Positions 52,998 through 61,447 of a stretch of DNA of 64,000 nucleotides are shown piece by piece. Origin of the DNA: Neotabrizicola shimadae (lineage in GTDB: Bacteria; Pseudomonadota; Alphaproteobacteria; Rhodobacterales; Rhodobacteraceae); contig NZ_CP069370.1 in the NCBI RefSeq assembly GCF_019623905.1, forward strand, positions 1,922,001-1,986,000, given 5' to 3'. The notes below the pieces were generated by a model. The model had not been told where the DNA came from, did no database searches, and saw nothing but the letters and a program-made list of their open reading frames with translations. Numbering within the stretch: position 1 is the stretch's first letter; every line of letters begins with the position of its first letter. Position numbers and translations under genes: made by a program.

Positions 52998-53768
52998 CTA
53001 CTGCTGAACGGCCAGCCGATAGGGCGTCGGATCCCAGCCACAGGCAAAGCCGTCGCCATCCGGGTCCAGCCCTTTGCGATCCTTCTCCGGCCCGCCCGCC
53101 TCAAGGAAGGCCTCCTGCGCCAGATCGGCCGAGGAATACTTGGCGCAGGCATTGCCCACCTGGATCGACCCGCGCGAATAGACCTTCTGCCCCACCGCAT
53201 TGGTGGTCGAGATGGCGTACTGCGCCAGGTTCGGCCCGGTGTCCGCCGGCCGTTCCGGCACCGCGGTCGGCGGGATCACCTCGTACTGCGCCCGGTTCGC
53301 CGCAATCCGCGCCGCATCGCTCTCGATGGTCTCGCGGCTCGCCACGGCCTGGAAGTCGTTCTCGTCGGAAATGCCGGTATGCGTCACCGCGCCCATCTCC
53401 GCCGTGGTCTCGGCAATCCCCGCCGGGGCATTGCCGCGCGGCCGGTTCGTGCTGTCCGCCGGCAAAGCCGCGGCCGTCATCGGCGGCGCCCCGATGGCGG
53501 TCTCCGCCGCCCCGGCTTCCGCCGCCGCGATCATGGCCGTCTGCGGCGCGCCCACGCCCTCGGCCCGGTCGATCGCCGCCGCCGCCGCCTCTGGCGAAAA
53601 GCCCGCCGCCGGCGCAACAGGCGCCCCGGCCGCCCCCGCCGCCATGTTCGACGCCGACTGATCCCGCATGTAGCTGTTGTAATCCTGGAATCCGGGTCCG
53701 GATTCCGGCACCTGCGGCGCACAGGCAGCAAGGCCCACAAGGCACAGGGAAATCAGCGGAAGGCGCAT
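52998..53768 (-). CDS. Lipoprotein with excalibur calcium-binding motif
   Basis: 256-aa predicted lipoprotein: leader MRLPLISLCLVGLAAC. A long Ala-rich low-complexity middle (about 40-180) ends in an excalibur motif LDPDGDGFACGWDP near residue 242, a small Ca-binding element with paired cysteines. A longer start is possible (ATG nine codons upstream). Linked by stop/start contact to the amidase downstream, suggesting a joint role at the cell wall. Confidence 0.75.
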   Translation of the reverse strand: MRLPLISLCLVGLAACAPQVPESGPGFQDYNSYMRDQSASNMAAGAAGAPVAPAAGFSPEAAAAAIDRAEGVGAPQTAMIAAAEAGAAETAIGAPPMTAAALPADSTNRPRGNAPAGIAETTAEMGAVTHTGISDENDFQAVASRETIESDAARIAANRAQYEVIPPTAVPERPADTGPNLAQYAISTTNAVGQKVYSRGSIQVGNACAKYSSADLAQEAFLEAGGPEKDRKGLDPDGDGFACGWDPTPYRLAVQQ

Positions 53769-53805
53769 CTTGGAGGGTCTGGAGGTGATCAGCATCCGGC
53801 CGCCC

Positions 53806-55308
53806 TTACCACCATTTCGCGGCTTTGGCCACAAAGCCCGCCGCCCGCTCCAGCACATAGGCGTGATTGAGCAGATCGCCCTCTTCCCAGGGCCGCCCGA
53901 TCAGCTGCAGCCCCAGGGGCAACCCCTTGGCATCCAGCCCCACCGGCACCGCAACGCCCGGGAGCCCCGCCAGGTTCACCGTCACGGTGAACACGTCGTT
54001 CAGGTACATCTCCACCGGGTCGGCGCTGGCCATCTCGCCCAGGCCAAAGGCGCTCGACGGCGTGGCCGGCGTCAGGATTGCATCGATCCCCGCCGCGAAG
54101 GCCAGTTCGAAATCGCGCTTGATCAGCGCCCGCACCTTGCGCGCCCGGTTGTAATAGGCGTCATAGAAGCCGGCCGACAGCACATAGGTCCCGATCATGA
54201 TCCGCCGCTGCACTTCGGTCCCGAAGCCTTCCGCCCGGGTCTTCTCGTACATCTCGGTCACGCCGTCGCCCTGCGCCAGCTTCGCGCGGTGGCCATAACG
54301 CACTCCGTCATAGCGCGCGAGGTTCGAAGACGCCTCCGCCGGCGCGATCACGTAATAGGCCGGCAGCGCATACTTCGTGTGGGGCAGGCTGATGTCCACG
54401 ATCTCGGCCCCGGCATCGCGCATCATGTCGATGCCCGACTGCCACAAAGCCTCGATCTCGGCCGGCATCCCATCCATGCGGTATTCCCGCGGAATGCCGA
54501 TCTTCTTGCCGCGGATATCCCCGGTCAGCGCCGCCTCGAAATCCGGCACCGCCAGTTCGGCAGAGGTCGAATCCTTCGGGTCATGCCCCGCCATCGCCCC
54601 CAGCATGATCGCCGCATCCCGCACCGTCTTGGTCATCGGCCCGGCCTGGTCCAGCGAGGACGCAAAGGCCACGATGCCCCAGCGGCTCACCCGGCCATAG
54701 GTCGGCTTGATCCCGACAATCCCGGTAAAGGCCGCCGGCTGCCGGATCGACCCGCCGGTATCCGTCCCGGTCGCCGCCAGACACAGATCGGCCGCCACCG
54801 CCGCTGCCGAGCCGCCCGAGGACCCGCCCGGCGTCAGCGCCGTCTCATCGTTCCCCCGCCGCCAGGGGTTCACCACATTGCCATAGCAAGAGGTCTCGTT
54901 GGACGACCCCATGGCGAACTCGTCCATGTTCAGCTTGCCCAGCATCACCGCGCCCGCCTCGAACAGCTGCGTCGTGACGGTCGATTCATACTCCGGCTTG
55001 AACCCGGACAGGATGTTAGACGCCGCCTGGCTTGGCACACCCTTGGTGCAGAACAGATCCTTGATCCCCAGGGGAATCCCGCACATCGCGGGCGCCTCGC
55101 CCGCCTTCAGGCGCTGATCCGCCGCCCGCGCCTGCGCCAGCGCGATATCCGGCGTCTTGTGGACAAAGGCGTTCAGCCCGTCGCCCGCATCCATGGCGGT
55201 CAGGCAGGCCATGGTCAGGTCCACGGCACTCAGCTCGCCCTTGCGCAGCGCATCCCGCGCCGCGGCAATCGTCATTTCATTGGCGCCCGTCATGGCCTTG
55301 TCGCTCAT
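53806..55308 (-). CDS. gatA: Asp-tRNA(Asn)/Glu-tRNA(Gln) amidotransferase subunit A
   Basis: 500-aa glutaminase subunit of the GatCAB complex that makes Gln-tRNA and/or Asn-tRNA by transamidation. Catalytic Lys83 (GIKDLF), Ser163 (GGSSGGS) and Ser187 ([11 protein letters not shown]). ATG overlaps the gatC stop (ATGA). gatB is not in the window. Confidence 0.97.
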   Translation of the reverse strand: MSDKAMTGANEMTIAAARDALRKGELSAVDLTMACLTAMDAGDGLNAFVHKTPDIALAQARAADQRLKAGEAPAMCGIPLGIKDLFCTKGVPSQAASNILSGFKPEYESTVTTQLFEAGAVMLGKLNMDEFAMGSSNETSCYGNVVNPWRRGNDETALTPGGSSGGSAAAVAADLCLAATGTDTGGSIRQPAAFTGIVGIKPTYGRVSRWGIVAFASSLDQAGPMTKTVRDAAIMLGAMAGHDPKDSTSAELAVPDFEAALTGDIRGKKIGIPREYRMDGMPAEIEALWQSGIDMMRDAGAEIVDISLPHTKYALPAYYVIAPAEASSNLARYDGVRYGHRAKLAQGDGVTEMYEKTRAEGFGTEVQRRIMIGTYVLSAGFYDAYYNRARKVRALIKRDFELAFAAGIDAILTPATPSSAFGLGEMASADPVEMYLNDVFTVTVNLAGLPGVAVPVGLDAKGLPLGLQLIGRPWEEGDLLNHAYVLERAAGFVAKAAKWW

Positions 55309-55592
55309 TCCACCACCTTCGGCACGGCAAAGAACCCCTCGCGGGCATCAGGCGCATTGGCCAGAACCTGCGCCTGGATGTTGCCATCCGTCACCACATC
55401 GGCCCGCCGCTTCAACCGCATCGGCGTGACGCTGACCATCGGCTCGATGCCGGTCACATCCACCTCGTTCAGCTGTTCCATGAAGGTCAGGATACCGGAC
55501 AGCTCCTGCGCCAGCGCCGGCAGCCGCTCTTCCTCCACCCGGATGCGCGCGAGCTTCGCCACCCGCCGCGCGGTCTCGATGTCGATGGACAT
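55305..55592 (-). CDS. gatC: Asp-tRNA(Asn)/Glu-tRNA(Gln) amidotransferase subunit C
   Basis: 95-aa small subunit that holds GatA and GatB together. Typical sequence: [18 protein letters not shown] near the N terminus, [21 protein letters not shown] in part, and the FFAVPKVVE end. ATGA overlap with gatA. Confidence 0.96.
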   Translation of the reverse strand: MSIDIETARRVAKLARIRVEEERLPALAQELSGILTFMEQLNEVDVTGIEPMVSVTPMRLKRRADVVTDGNIQAQVLANAPDAREGFFAVPKVVE

Positions 55593-55622
55593 GGGACACC
55601 CCTTTTCACGATTGCGCCCCGT

Positions 55623-57242
55623 TTAGCCGTCCGCCCCCGCTGCCGCAAGCCACCCGCGGTAGGCCACGATCAGCCCGCCGCCAAATGGTGCGTGCATTTC
55701 CACGTGAAAGCGGAACCGCCCGGCCTCTGCCACCTCCCGCGCCACCACGCAGGGCAGGCACCAGCGCGGCAGGGGCAGGCCCAGACAGCGCCCCGCGAGC
55801 AACGGCCAGTGCAGCGCCCCGTCGCGCAGCTCCAGCCCCAGGTCAAAGGCGAAAGGCCCGAAGCGTTCCACCAGCCGCCCGCTTCGGCCCGACAGGCGCG
55901 ACCGGAACCGCCGCGCCCCGAACCGCCGCTCCCAGATCTCGCCCCCCGCGACCGGCCGCTTCACCACCTCAACCGGCACGTCGCGCCCCGCCGCCGGAAA
56001 GCGGAACAGCGCCGCAATCGCCCGCGCCAAAAGGCCCCGGCCCCGCTCCACCTCGGCCCGGCCCGCCCAGCGGCGCGGCCCTGCATGGTCATGGGTAGCC
56101 CGCACCTCTTCCGGCAGGCGCGCGAAATCCGCCCCCAGCACCGCCGCGAACAAGGGCACCACCGGCTCCGCCTCGCGCCCAAGCGTCACCGCCAGATCGC
56201 CCATCGCCGCCTCGGCCCGGCCCAGCGGCAGCACCGCCACCGCCGGCCGCGCCCCCGGGGCCAAGGCGCCCAGATCGCGCAACACCGCCCGCGCCGCCAC
56301 CGCCGGCACGAACGGCCCCTCGCCGCGCTCGGCCAGCAGCACCCAGCGCCGCCGCTCCCAGCCCCCGGCGCCGCGCCCTGTCACCTCCACCACCATGCCG
56401 CCCGCATCGCTGCCAAAGGGCGCCAGCACCACCGCCGCGCCCCGCACTGCGGCCACCAGCCAGCCCGGCATCCCGAAGCCAAGCCGCCCGCGCAGCCACG
56501 ACAGCACCGCAAGGCCCCTGTTCATCACGCCAAGCTCCATCCCGGCGCGAAACTCCACTGTCCGCGCCCCGAAAGCCGCCGGAAACAGCCGCTGATCCGG
56601 CACCTCGATCACATAGCCCCGCCGCCGCATCCCCGGCGCCAACTCGAACGCCCGTGGGTCCGACCAGCTCCGCACCGGCTCGGACCGCCCGTCCAGCACC
56701 TGCGCAAAGGCCGTCCCCGCCTGATGCAGGATGCTCTCCACCACCGACCGCCCGCGCGGCGCGCGGTTCCCCGGCAGGATGGCCGAGGAGATCAGGTCCA
56801 CCTCCGCCCACCCCTCCGCCAGCGCTGCCACGGCCAGGGACGACAGGCACGGCACGCTCGATACGCCGGACAGCGCCACGACACCCGCCGCGCGCGCCTC
56901 AGCATCCAGCGCCCCGATCCCGGCACAGAACGCCGCGTCATCCGCCAGGTCCAGGTAATGCACGCCCCGCGCGATGCAGTCCCGCGCCAGCCGCCAGGGA
57001 TCGCCGCCATAGGCATGGAACGGCCCCGCCGCATCCACCACCACCTCCGGCACCGCAGCCCACAGCGCGCCCAGATCGCCCCGCCGGTCCAGAACCAGCA
57101 CGCCGCAGCCCGTCTCGGCAGAAAGCCGCCGCAGCGCCGCCTCGCCCCGCCCGGCGGCCAGGACCTCATGCCCATCACGGGCCAGCAACCGCACCAGCCG
57201 CGACCCGAACACGCCCGAGCCGCCCAGGACGACCACCCTCAT
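55623..57242 (-). CDS. Saccharopine-dehydrogenase-like Rossmann domain fused to DUF4166
   Basis: 539-aa protein. Residues 1-130 form a Rossmann domain (MRVVVLGGSGVFGSRLVRLLA, VVVDAAGPFHAYG, HYLDLADDAAF) like saccharopine dehydrogenase/trans-acting enoyl reductase proteins. The last 170 residues fit DUF4166 (RFRFHVEMHAPFGGGLIVAYRGWL, in two parts). Hydrophobic stretches in the middle suggest membrane contact. Enzyme activity unknown. ATGA overlap with the DCC gene downstream in sequence (upstream in transcription). Confidence 0.8.
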   Translation of the reverse strand: MRVVVLGGSGVFGSRLVRLLARDGHEVLAAGRGEAALRRLSAETGCGVLVLDRRGDLGALWAAVPEVVVDAAGPFHAYGGDPWRLARDCIARGVHYLDLADDAAFCAGIGALDAEARAAGVVALSGVSSVPCLSSLAVAALAEGWAEVDLISSAILPGNRAPRGRSVVESILHQAGTAFAQVLDGRSEPVRSWSDPRAFELAPGMRRRGYVIEVPDQRLFPAAFGARTVEFRAGMELGVMNRGLAVLSWLRGRLGFGMPGWLVAAVRGAAVVLAPFGSDAGGMVVEVTGRGAGGWERRRWVLLAERGEGPFVPAVAARAVLRDLGALAPGARPAVAVLPLGRAEAAMGDLAVTLGREAEPVVPLFAAVLGADFARLPEEVRATHDHAGPRRWAGRAEVERGRGLLARAIAALFRFPAAGRDVPVEVVKRPVAGGEIWERRFGARRFRSRLSGRSGRLVERFGPFAFDLGLELRDGALHWPLLAGRCLGLPLPRWCLPCVVAREVAEAGRFRFHVEMHAPFGGGLIVAYRGWLAAAGADG

Positions 57243-57655
57243 CCGATCAGCCGCGCCCGGAAGGCGGGGTCCGGGATCGCGCACATGTCACCCTTGCCGA
57301 AGATTGCATAGCGGTTGCGCGCCACCCGGCGATACAGCCAGTCGCGCAAGGGCTTCGGAATGGCGCGCAGCAGGATCAGCCCCCGCCCCCAGCCGCCCGA
57401 CCGCCAGCCCACCTCGGCCATGGCGTCGAAATCCGTCCAGGCTCGGCCATCGGCCAGGAACAGCCAGCTTTCCGGATCGGTCCCGGAAATCCCGTGCTCT
57501 GCCAGCAGCCGCTGCCCAAGCCCGGTCTGCACCGGGCAGATCTTCACACTTCCGCTGCGGTCCAGCCGATGGATCATCCGCGCGCCAAAGGAACACAGCG
57601 CGCACTGCGCATCCATCACCGCCACCGGCCCCTCGGGCAAGCCGTCACGCACCAT
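57239..57655 (-). CDS. DCC-family thiol-disulfide oxidoreductase (DUF393)
   Basis: 138-aa protein with the family signature D-x-x-C-x-x-C (MDAQCALCSFGAR) and the RMIHRLDRSG segment. DUF393 members are predicted to have a thioredoxin-like role. It shares ATGA with the DUF4166 gene, and the two families are often found together. Start at 57655 is uncertain: only a weak GGGTTGGGT lies upstream. Confidence 0.82.
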   Translation of the reverse strand: MVRDGLPEGPVAVMDAQCALCSFGARMIHRLDRSGSVKICPVQTGLGQRLLAEHGISGTDPESWLFLADGRAWTDFDAMAEVGWRSGGWGRGLILLRAIPKPLRDWLYRRVARNRYAIFGKGDMCAIPDPAFRARLIG

Positions 57656-57679
57656 ACCCAACCCCCGCCACACCCTTTC

Positions 57680-57699
57680 GCCCCGGCGCAGGCCGGGGC
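57680..57699. repeat. Dispersed palindrome GCCCCGGC-GCAG-GCCGGGGC, copy 2
   Basis: Same 20 bases as at 37448-37467; here between the DCC gene and the ceramidase-like gene. Confidence 0.7.
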
Positions 57700-57782
57700 C
57701 TCGACACACCCCGCGCGCCTCGGACAATCGTTAAGTCCAAGTTAACACGCACTCGCAACCCATTGTTTTCAATAACACCAAC

Positions 57783-58436
57783 CTAGCGTCCGAGCTCGGA
57801 CGCCCTCTGCCGCCGCCAGACCTCGATCAGCCAGGCCAGAAGCACGGCATTGGCCAGGTGCCACAGGAAATGCGTCCCCCCCGGCAGGCTCGCGCACAGG
57901 GGCTCGTCCAGGGTCCGAAAGGTCAGCGAGACCCCGAAGATCGCCACCGCCCCCGCCAGCCCCCGCGCCACCGCCGGCGCCCGCCCCGCCATCACCCCGG
58001 CAAAGACCACCATGACCACCAGCACCGGCACATAGCCGGCCGAAGACCCCAGCCAGTCCAGCCGCGCCCAAAGGGGCACGGTCAGCGCCGCATAGGGCAG
58101 GAAGGCCGCCGTCAACAGCCCCGCCCCCCAGCGCGGCAACCCCAGGAAATCCCGGAAGGCCACATAAAGATAGGCCAGGATGAACACCTGGATCGGCACC
58201 ACATCCATCATCATGGTCAGGGGATTGGCGAAGGCATGATAAAGCCCCGACCCCACCCCGATCGTGGCCAGCATCGCCGCCAGCATCCGCCCCGCAGGCA
58301 TCCCCCGGCAGCGGTGCCACATCACCGCCCCGGCCAGCACAAAGGCCGCATTGGTCACCAGGTTCCACGGCTCCGCCCAAAGCCCCGGCCCCAGCCGCTC
58401 GCAATACTCGTCCACCGGCGCCAGCCAATCCGTCAT
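57783..58436 (-). CDS. Ceramidase-family (CREST-like) membrane hydrolase
   Basis: 217-aa integral membrane protein, about seven helices. The alkaline ceramidase/PAQR (CREST) pattern is visible: DEYCERLGPGLWAEPWNLVTN at the start (in part), SGLYHAFANP, MMMDVVPIQVF and HFLWHLANA with the metal-binding His/Asp set. These enzymes hydrolyse amide bonds of lipids. Substrate in this organism unknown. Start at 58436 with GGGAGTGAGG before it. Confidence 0.82.
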   Translation of the reverse strand: MTDWLAPVDEYCERLGPGLWAEPWNLVTNAAFVLAGAVMWHRCRGMPAGRMLAAMLATIGVGSGLYHAFANPLTMMMDVVPIQVFILAYLYVAFRDFLGLPRWGAGLLTAAFLPYAALTVPLWARLDWLGSSAGYVPVLVVMVVFAGVMAGRAPAVARGLAGAVAIFGVSLTFRTLDEPLCASLPGGTHFLWHLANAVLLAWLIEVWRRQRASELGR

Positions 58437-58497
58437 GGACCTCACTCCCTGATGCCCTATCCTGACCATCCTGAAAGACAGTTACGGAGACAAGCCC

Positions 58498-59193
58498 ATG
58501 CAGATCACCTGGCTCGGCCATTCCGGCTTCCGCATCCAGATCGAACAGGCCACCCTGCTCATCGACCCCTGGATCACCGGCAACCCGATGTTCCCCGCAG
58601 ACCGCCGCGCCGAGGCGCTGGAGGGCGTGACCCATGTGCTCCTGACCCACGGCCACGGCGACCATTCCGGCGACGCCGCCGCCATCGCGCTGGAGAAGTC
58701 CGTGCCGTTGGTCGGCATCTACGACCTCGTCACCTGGTACAAGGAACGCCAGCAGGTCGAAATCATCGGCTTCAACAAGGGCGGCACCGTCACGCTCGGC
58801 GGCGCAAGGGTGACGATGGTCAACGCCAGCCACTCCTCCTCGGTCGCCACGCCGAACGGCCCCATCGCCGCGGGATCGGAAGCCGGCTTCATGATCGCGG
58901 GCGAAGGCCACACGATCTATGTCTCGGGAGATACCGACATCATGGCCGACATGGCCTGGATGGGCGAATTGCACCAACCCGACATCGGCATCCTCTCGGC
59001 CGGCGGCCATTTCACCATGGACATGACCCGCGCCGCCTGGGCCGCGCGCAAGTATTTCAACTTCAGCTGGGTCATCCCCTGCCACTACCGCACCTTCCCG
59101 CTTCTCGCGCAGGACGCGGCAGAGCTCCGGGCGGGCCTGCCGCCCGGAACAACGGTGATCGAGCCCGAAGTGCTGGACCCGATCACCTTCTGA
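58498..59193 (+). CDS. UPF0173-type metal-dependent hydrolase (beta-lactamase fold)
   Basis: 231-aa metallo-beta-lactamase-fold protein: WLGHSGFRI, metal motif THGHGDHSGD (His51, His53, Asp55, His56), SGDTDIM and PCHYRTFPLL. The UPF0173 group is widespread and its substrate is not established. ATG 58498 follows GGAGAC. Divergent from the ceramidase-like gene with 61 bases between. Confidence 0.9.
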   Translation: MQITWLGHSGFRIQIEQATLLIDPWITGNPMFPADRRAEALEGVTHVLLTHGHGDHSGDAAAIALEKSVPLVGIYDLVTWYKERQQVEIIGFNKGGTVTLGGARVTMVNASHSSSVATPNGPIAAGSEAGFMIAGEGHTIYVSGDTDIMADMAWMGELHQPDIGILSAGGHFTMDMTRAAWAARKYFNFSWVIPCHYRTFPLLAQDAAELRAGLPPGTTVIEPEVLDPITF

Positions 59194-59196
59194 GCC

Positions 59197-59439
59197 TCAC
59201 CAGCGCGGCCCCGGCATCGGCTCATGCCGCGGCCCGCGGCGGAAGTCCGGGCCGACGCCGATGTCACGGCGCAGGTGCTCGGGCAGGTCGCTGATCCGGG
59301 CGCGCGGGGGCGCCCGGTTGCTTTTCAGGATGGCCGCCATCAGCGCGGCCATCACCTTCAGGGCACCGTATTCGGCGACAAGGCTTTTCAGGATCGTCTC
59401 GGGGCGCCGCGGGGATGCGGCGATGCGGTCATAGGTCAT
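59197..59439 (-). CDS. Small protein with DUF1127-like end
   Basis: 80-aa protein: a helical hydrophobic part (GALKVMAALMAAILK) and ISDLPEHLRRDIGVGPDF, which matches the LxxHxxRDIG end of DUF1127 proteins. GAGG precedes ATG 59439. Converges on the hydrolase gene with 3 bases between. Function unknown. Confidence 0.65.
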   Translation of the reverse strand: MTYDRIAASPRRPETILKSLVAEYGALKVMAALMAAILKSNRAPPRARISDLPEHLRRDIGVGPDFRRGPRHEPMPGPRW

Positions 59440-59789
59440 CTGGATCCTCACCGGACAGCCTTCACGGCCGCCGGCTCCTGTTGGGATTGGGTGGAACGAC
59501 CCCGAAGGTTACAGGACGGAATCCGCCCTTGTTGTTCAGGGTCTGTCAGCGGTGGAAGGAAGGGAGCCTCGGCTCCCGGTTCGGATCTGTCGCGTCAGCC
59601 TTGCGAACGCGGATCCCAAGTGCCATGAAGCCCAATTTCAGGCAGGCGAGCGGTGGTGAATGCAGCCATGTCACGCCTCCTTTGTGGTGCAGGTTTCCGG
59701 CTCGGCCTCGATAGCCGCGCCCCTTGACTCGCGCAACCGCAATTCAGCGGCCCGTTGACGCAGGGGCCGCCTGTGGCCGCCCGGCCACG
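59440..59789. other. Intergenic stretch upstream of the DUF1127-like gene
   Basis: 350 bases. It contains a GGGAGCC / GGCTCCC hairpin near 59565-59580 and the 24-codon frame at 59595-59669; no other gene is convincing. The 134-residue plus-strand frame across it looks like a shadow. Confidence 0.55.
59595..59669 (-). CDS. Possible 24-aa peptide with a perfect ribosome site
   Basis: AAAGGAGG followed after six bases by ATG opens a 24-codon frame (MAAFTTARLPEIGLHGTWD...). The beginning MAAFTT resembles the start of some rhodobacterial DUF1127 proteins, so this may be the stump of a lost DUF1127 gene or a leader peptide for the gene at 59197-59439. Confidence 0.3.
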   Translation of the reverse strand: MAAFTTARLPEIGLHGTWDPRSQG

Positions 59790-60245
59790 CTAGCCCCGCC
59801 GGCCGGCAAAGAAGTCGCGCAGCAGCGCAGCCGCCTCGCCCGCCGCGATCCCATCATAGACCTCGGGCACATGGTGGCACTGCGGATGGCTGAACACCCG
59901 CGCGCCATGCGCCACGCCCCCGGACTTCGGATCCGCCGCGCCGTAGTAGACCCGCGCCACCCGCGCCGCCGAAATCGCCGCGGCGCACATCGGACAGGGT
60001 TCCAGCGTCACGTAAAGATCATGCCCGCCGATCCGCTCCGACCCCGCCGCCGCACAGGCCGCGCGGATCGCCAGCACCTCGGCATGGGCGGTCGGATCCG
60101 ACAGCTCGCGCGTCCGGTTTCCGGCCCGAGCGACGACCGCGCCACCCGGAGAAACCACCACCGCCCCCACCGGCACCTCGCCCCGCAGGCCCGCCGACCG
60201 CGCCTCTTCCAGCGCCAGCGACATGAAGGACCGGAATCCGCTCAC
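59790..60245 (-). CDS. tadA: tRNA-specific adenosine deaminase
   Basis: 151-aa zinc deaminase that makes inosine at the wobble position of tRNA-Arg(ACG). Zn site: His54-Ala-Glu56 and PCPMC (Cys84, Cys87); RGEVPVGAVV near the N terminus is typical. GTG start at 60245 with GGGGGA before it; the family N terminus (FMSLALEEA) supports it over the ATG seven codons in. This is the tRNA enzyme, not the pilus gene of the same name. Confidence 0.9.
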   Translation of the reverse strand: MSGFRSFMSLALEEARSAGLRGEVPVGAVVVSPGGAVVARAGNRTRELSDPTAHAEVLAIRAACAAAGSERIGGHDLYVTLEPCPMCAAAISAARVARVYYGAADPKSGGVAHGARVFSHPQCHHVPEVYDGIAAGEAAALLRDFFAGRRG

Positions 60246-60287
60246 CCGATCTTCCCCCTTCTTCCGTTCTCAAATATCCTCGGGGGT

Positions 60288-60308
60288 CCGGGGGCAGACG
60301 GCCCCCGG
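60288..60308. terminator. GC hairpin CCGGGGGC / GCCCCCGG
   Basis: Eight-bp stem with an AGACG loop between divergent tadA and rluB; a common form of intergenic palindrome in rhodobacters, so it may be a repeat rather than a terminator. Confidence 0.35.
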
Positions 60309-60360
60309 CGGTTTCCACCCCGCGCCACGCCGGGGTCATTTGCCCCCAAGGTTCCCGCCC

Positions 60361-61290
60361 ATGGCCGAAAAGTCCACCCCCGAAGGCGCCCCGCCCGGAG
60401 AACGCATCGCCAAGGTGCTCTCGCGCGCCGGCGTCGCCTCGCGGCGCGAGGCCGAACGGCTGATCGAACTGGGCGAGGTCACGGTGAACGGCAAGACGAT
60501 CACCTCGCCTGCGCTGAACGTGACGGCAAAGGACCGCATCACCGTGCAGGGCAAGCCCCTGGCCGCGCCAGAACCCGCGCGGCTCTGGCTCTACTACAAG
60601 CCCGAGGGGCTGGTAACCTCGGCCGCCGACGAGAAGGGCCGCGCCACCGTCTTCGACTCGCTGCCCGAAGACATGCCGCGCGTCATGTCCGTGGGCCGGC
60701 TCGACCTCAACTCCGAGGGGCTCCTGCTTCTCACCAACGACGGCGAGCTGAAGCGGCGGCTGGAGCTTCCCTCCACCGGCTGGCTCAGGAAGTACCGCGT
60801 CCGCGTGAACGGCAATCCCACCGACCCCGACCTGGAGCCGTTGCGCAAGGGCATCGTCGTCGAAGGCGAGAAGTTCCAGCCCATGCAGGTCACGCTCGAC
60901 CGCGTACAGGGCGCCAATGCCTGGCTGACGGTCGGCCTGCGCGAGGGCAAGAACCGCGAGATCCGCCGCGCCATGTCGGCCATCGGCCTCACCGTGAACC
61001 GGCTGATCCGCGTCAGCTACGGCCCCTTCCGCCTGAACGAGATGAAGCCCGGCGAGGTCGAGGAGGTGCGCCCCCGCGTCCTGCGCGAGCAACTGGGTCT
61101 CGAAGCCCCGCCCGGCTCCGAGACCGGCACCGCCAAGGCCCGCCCCCCAAGACCCGGCGTCAAACCGGGTCCCAAGCCGGGCGGAAAGCCTGCCGCGAAA
61201 CCCGCCGCAGCCGCCCGGCCCGGCGCGAAACCCGCCGCGCGCCCGGCATCCGCCCCCGGCACGCGACGCCCGCCGCCGCGCAAGCCCTGA
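60361..61290 (+). CDS. rluB: 23S rRNA pseudouridine synthase RluB-type
   Basis: 309-aa enzyme: S4 RNA-binding domain (about 14-60, RIAKVLSRAGVASRREAERL), then the RsuA/RluB catalytic domain with VGRLDLNSEGLLLLT and catalytic Asp115, and GKNREIRRAM. The last 65 residues are a Pro/Lys/Ala-rich tail, likely disordered and RNA binding. ATG 60361 has no strong ribosome site; CAAGG lies at 60350. Confidence 0.92.
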   Translation: MAEKSTPEGAPPGERIAKVLSRAGVASRREAERLIELGEVTVNGKTITSPALNVTAKDRITVQGKPLAAPEPARLWLYYKPEGLVTSAADEKGRATVFDSLPEDMPRVMSVGRLDLNSEGLLLLTNDGELKRRLELPSTGWLRKYRVRVNGNPTDPDLEPLRKGIVVEGEKFQPMQVTLDRVQGANAWLTVGLREGKNREIRRAMSAIGLTVNRLIRVSYGPFRLNEMKPGEVEEVRPRVLREQLGLEAPPGSETGTAKARPPRPGVKPGPKPGGKPAAKPAAAARPGAKPAARPASAPGTRRPPPRKP

Positions 61291-61366
61291 GCCTTCCGTT
61301 TTCCGTTGGTGGCCGCCCGCCCGGCGGCTATAGTCGGGTCGCGCAAGCTGCGAAACCGGAGGAATG

Positions 61367-61447
61367 ATGACGGCCAAGGCCCTGCAATCCCTGTCCTTCT
61401 TCCTGCTCGTCGCGCTCATCCTCTACGTCGGCGGCAGGGGGATCTGA
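61367..61447 (+). CDS. 26-aa single-span membrane protein
   Basis: Tiny gene: MTAKALQSLSFFLLVALILY and VGGRGI. One hydrophobic helix (residues about 8-21) and a short basic tail. GGAGGA lies just before two ATG codons; the second (61367) has better spacing. Its stop overlaps the start of the XpaC-like gene (TGATG), so it is translated and coupled. Below the usual length limit for gene finding. Confidence 0.7.
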   Translation: MTAKALQSLSFFLLVALILYVGGRGI

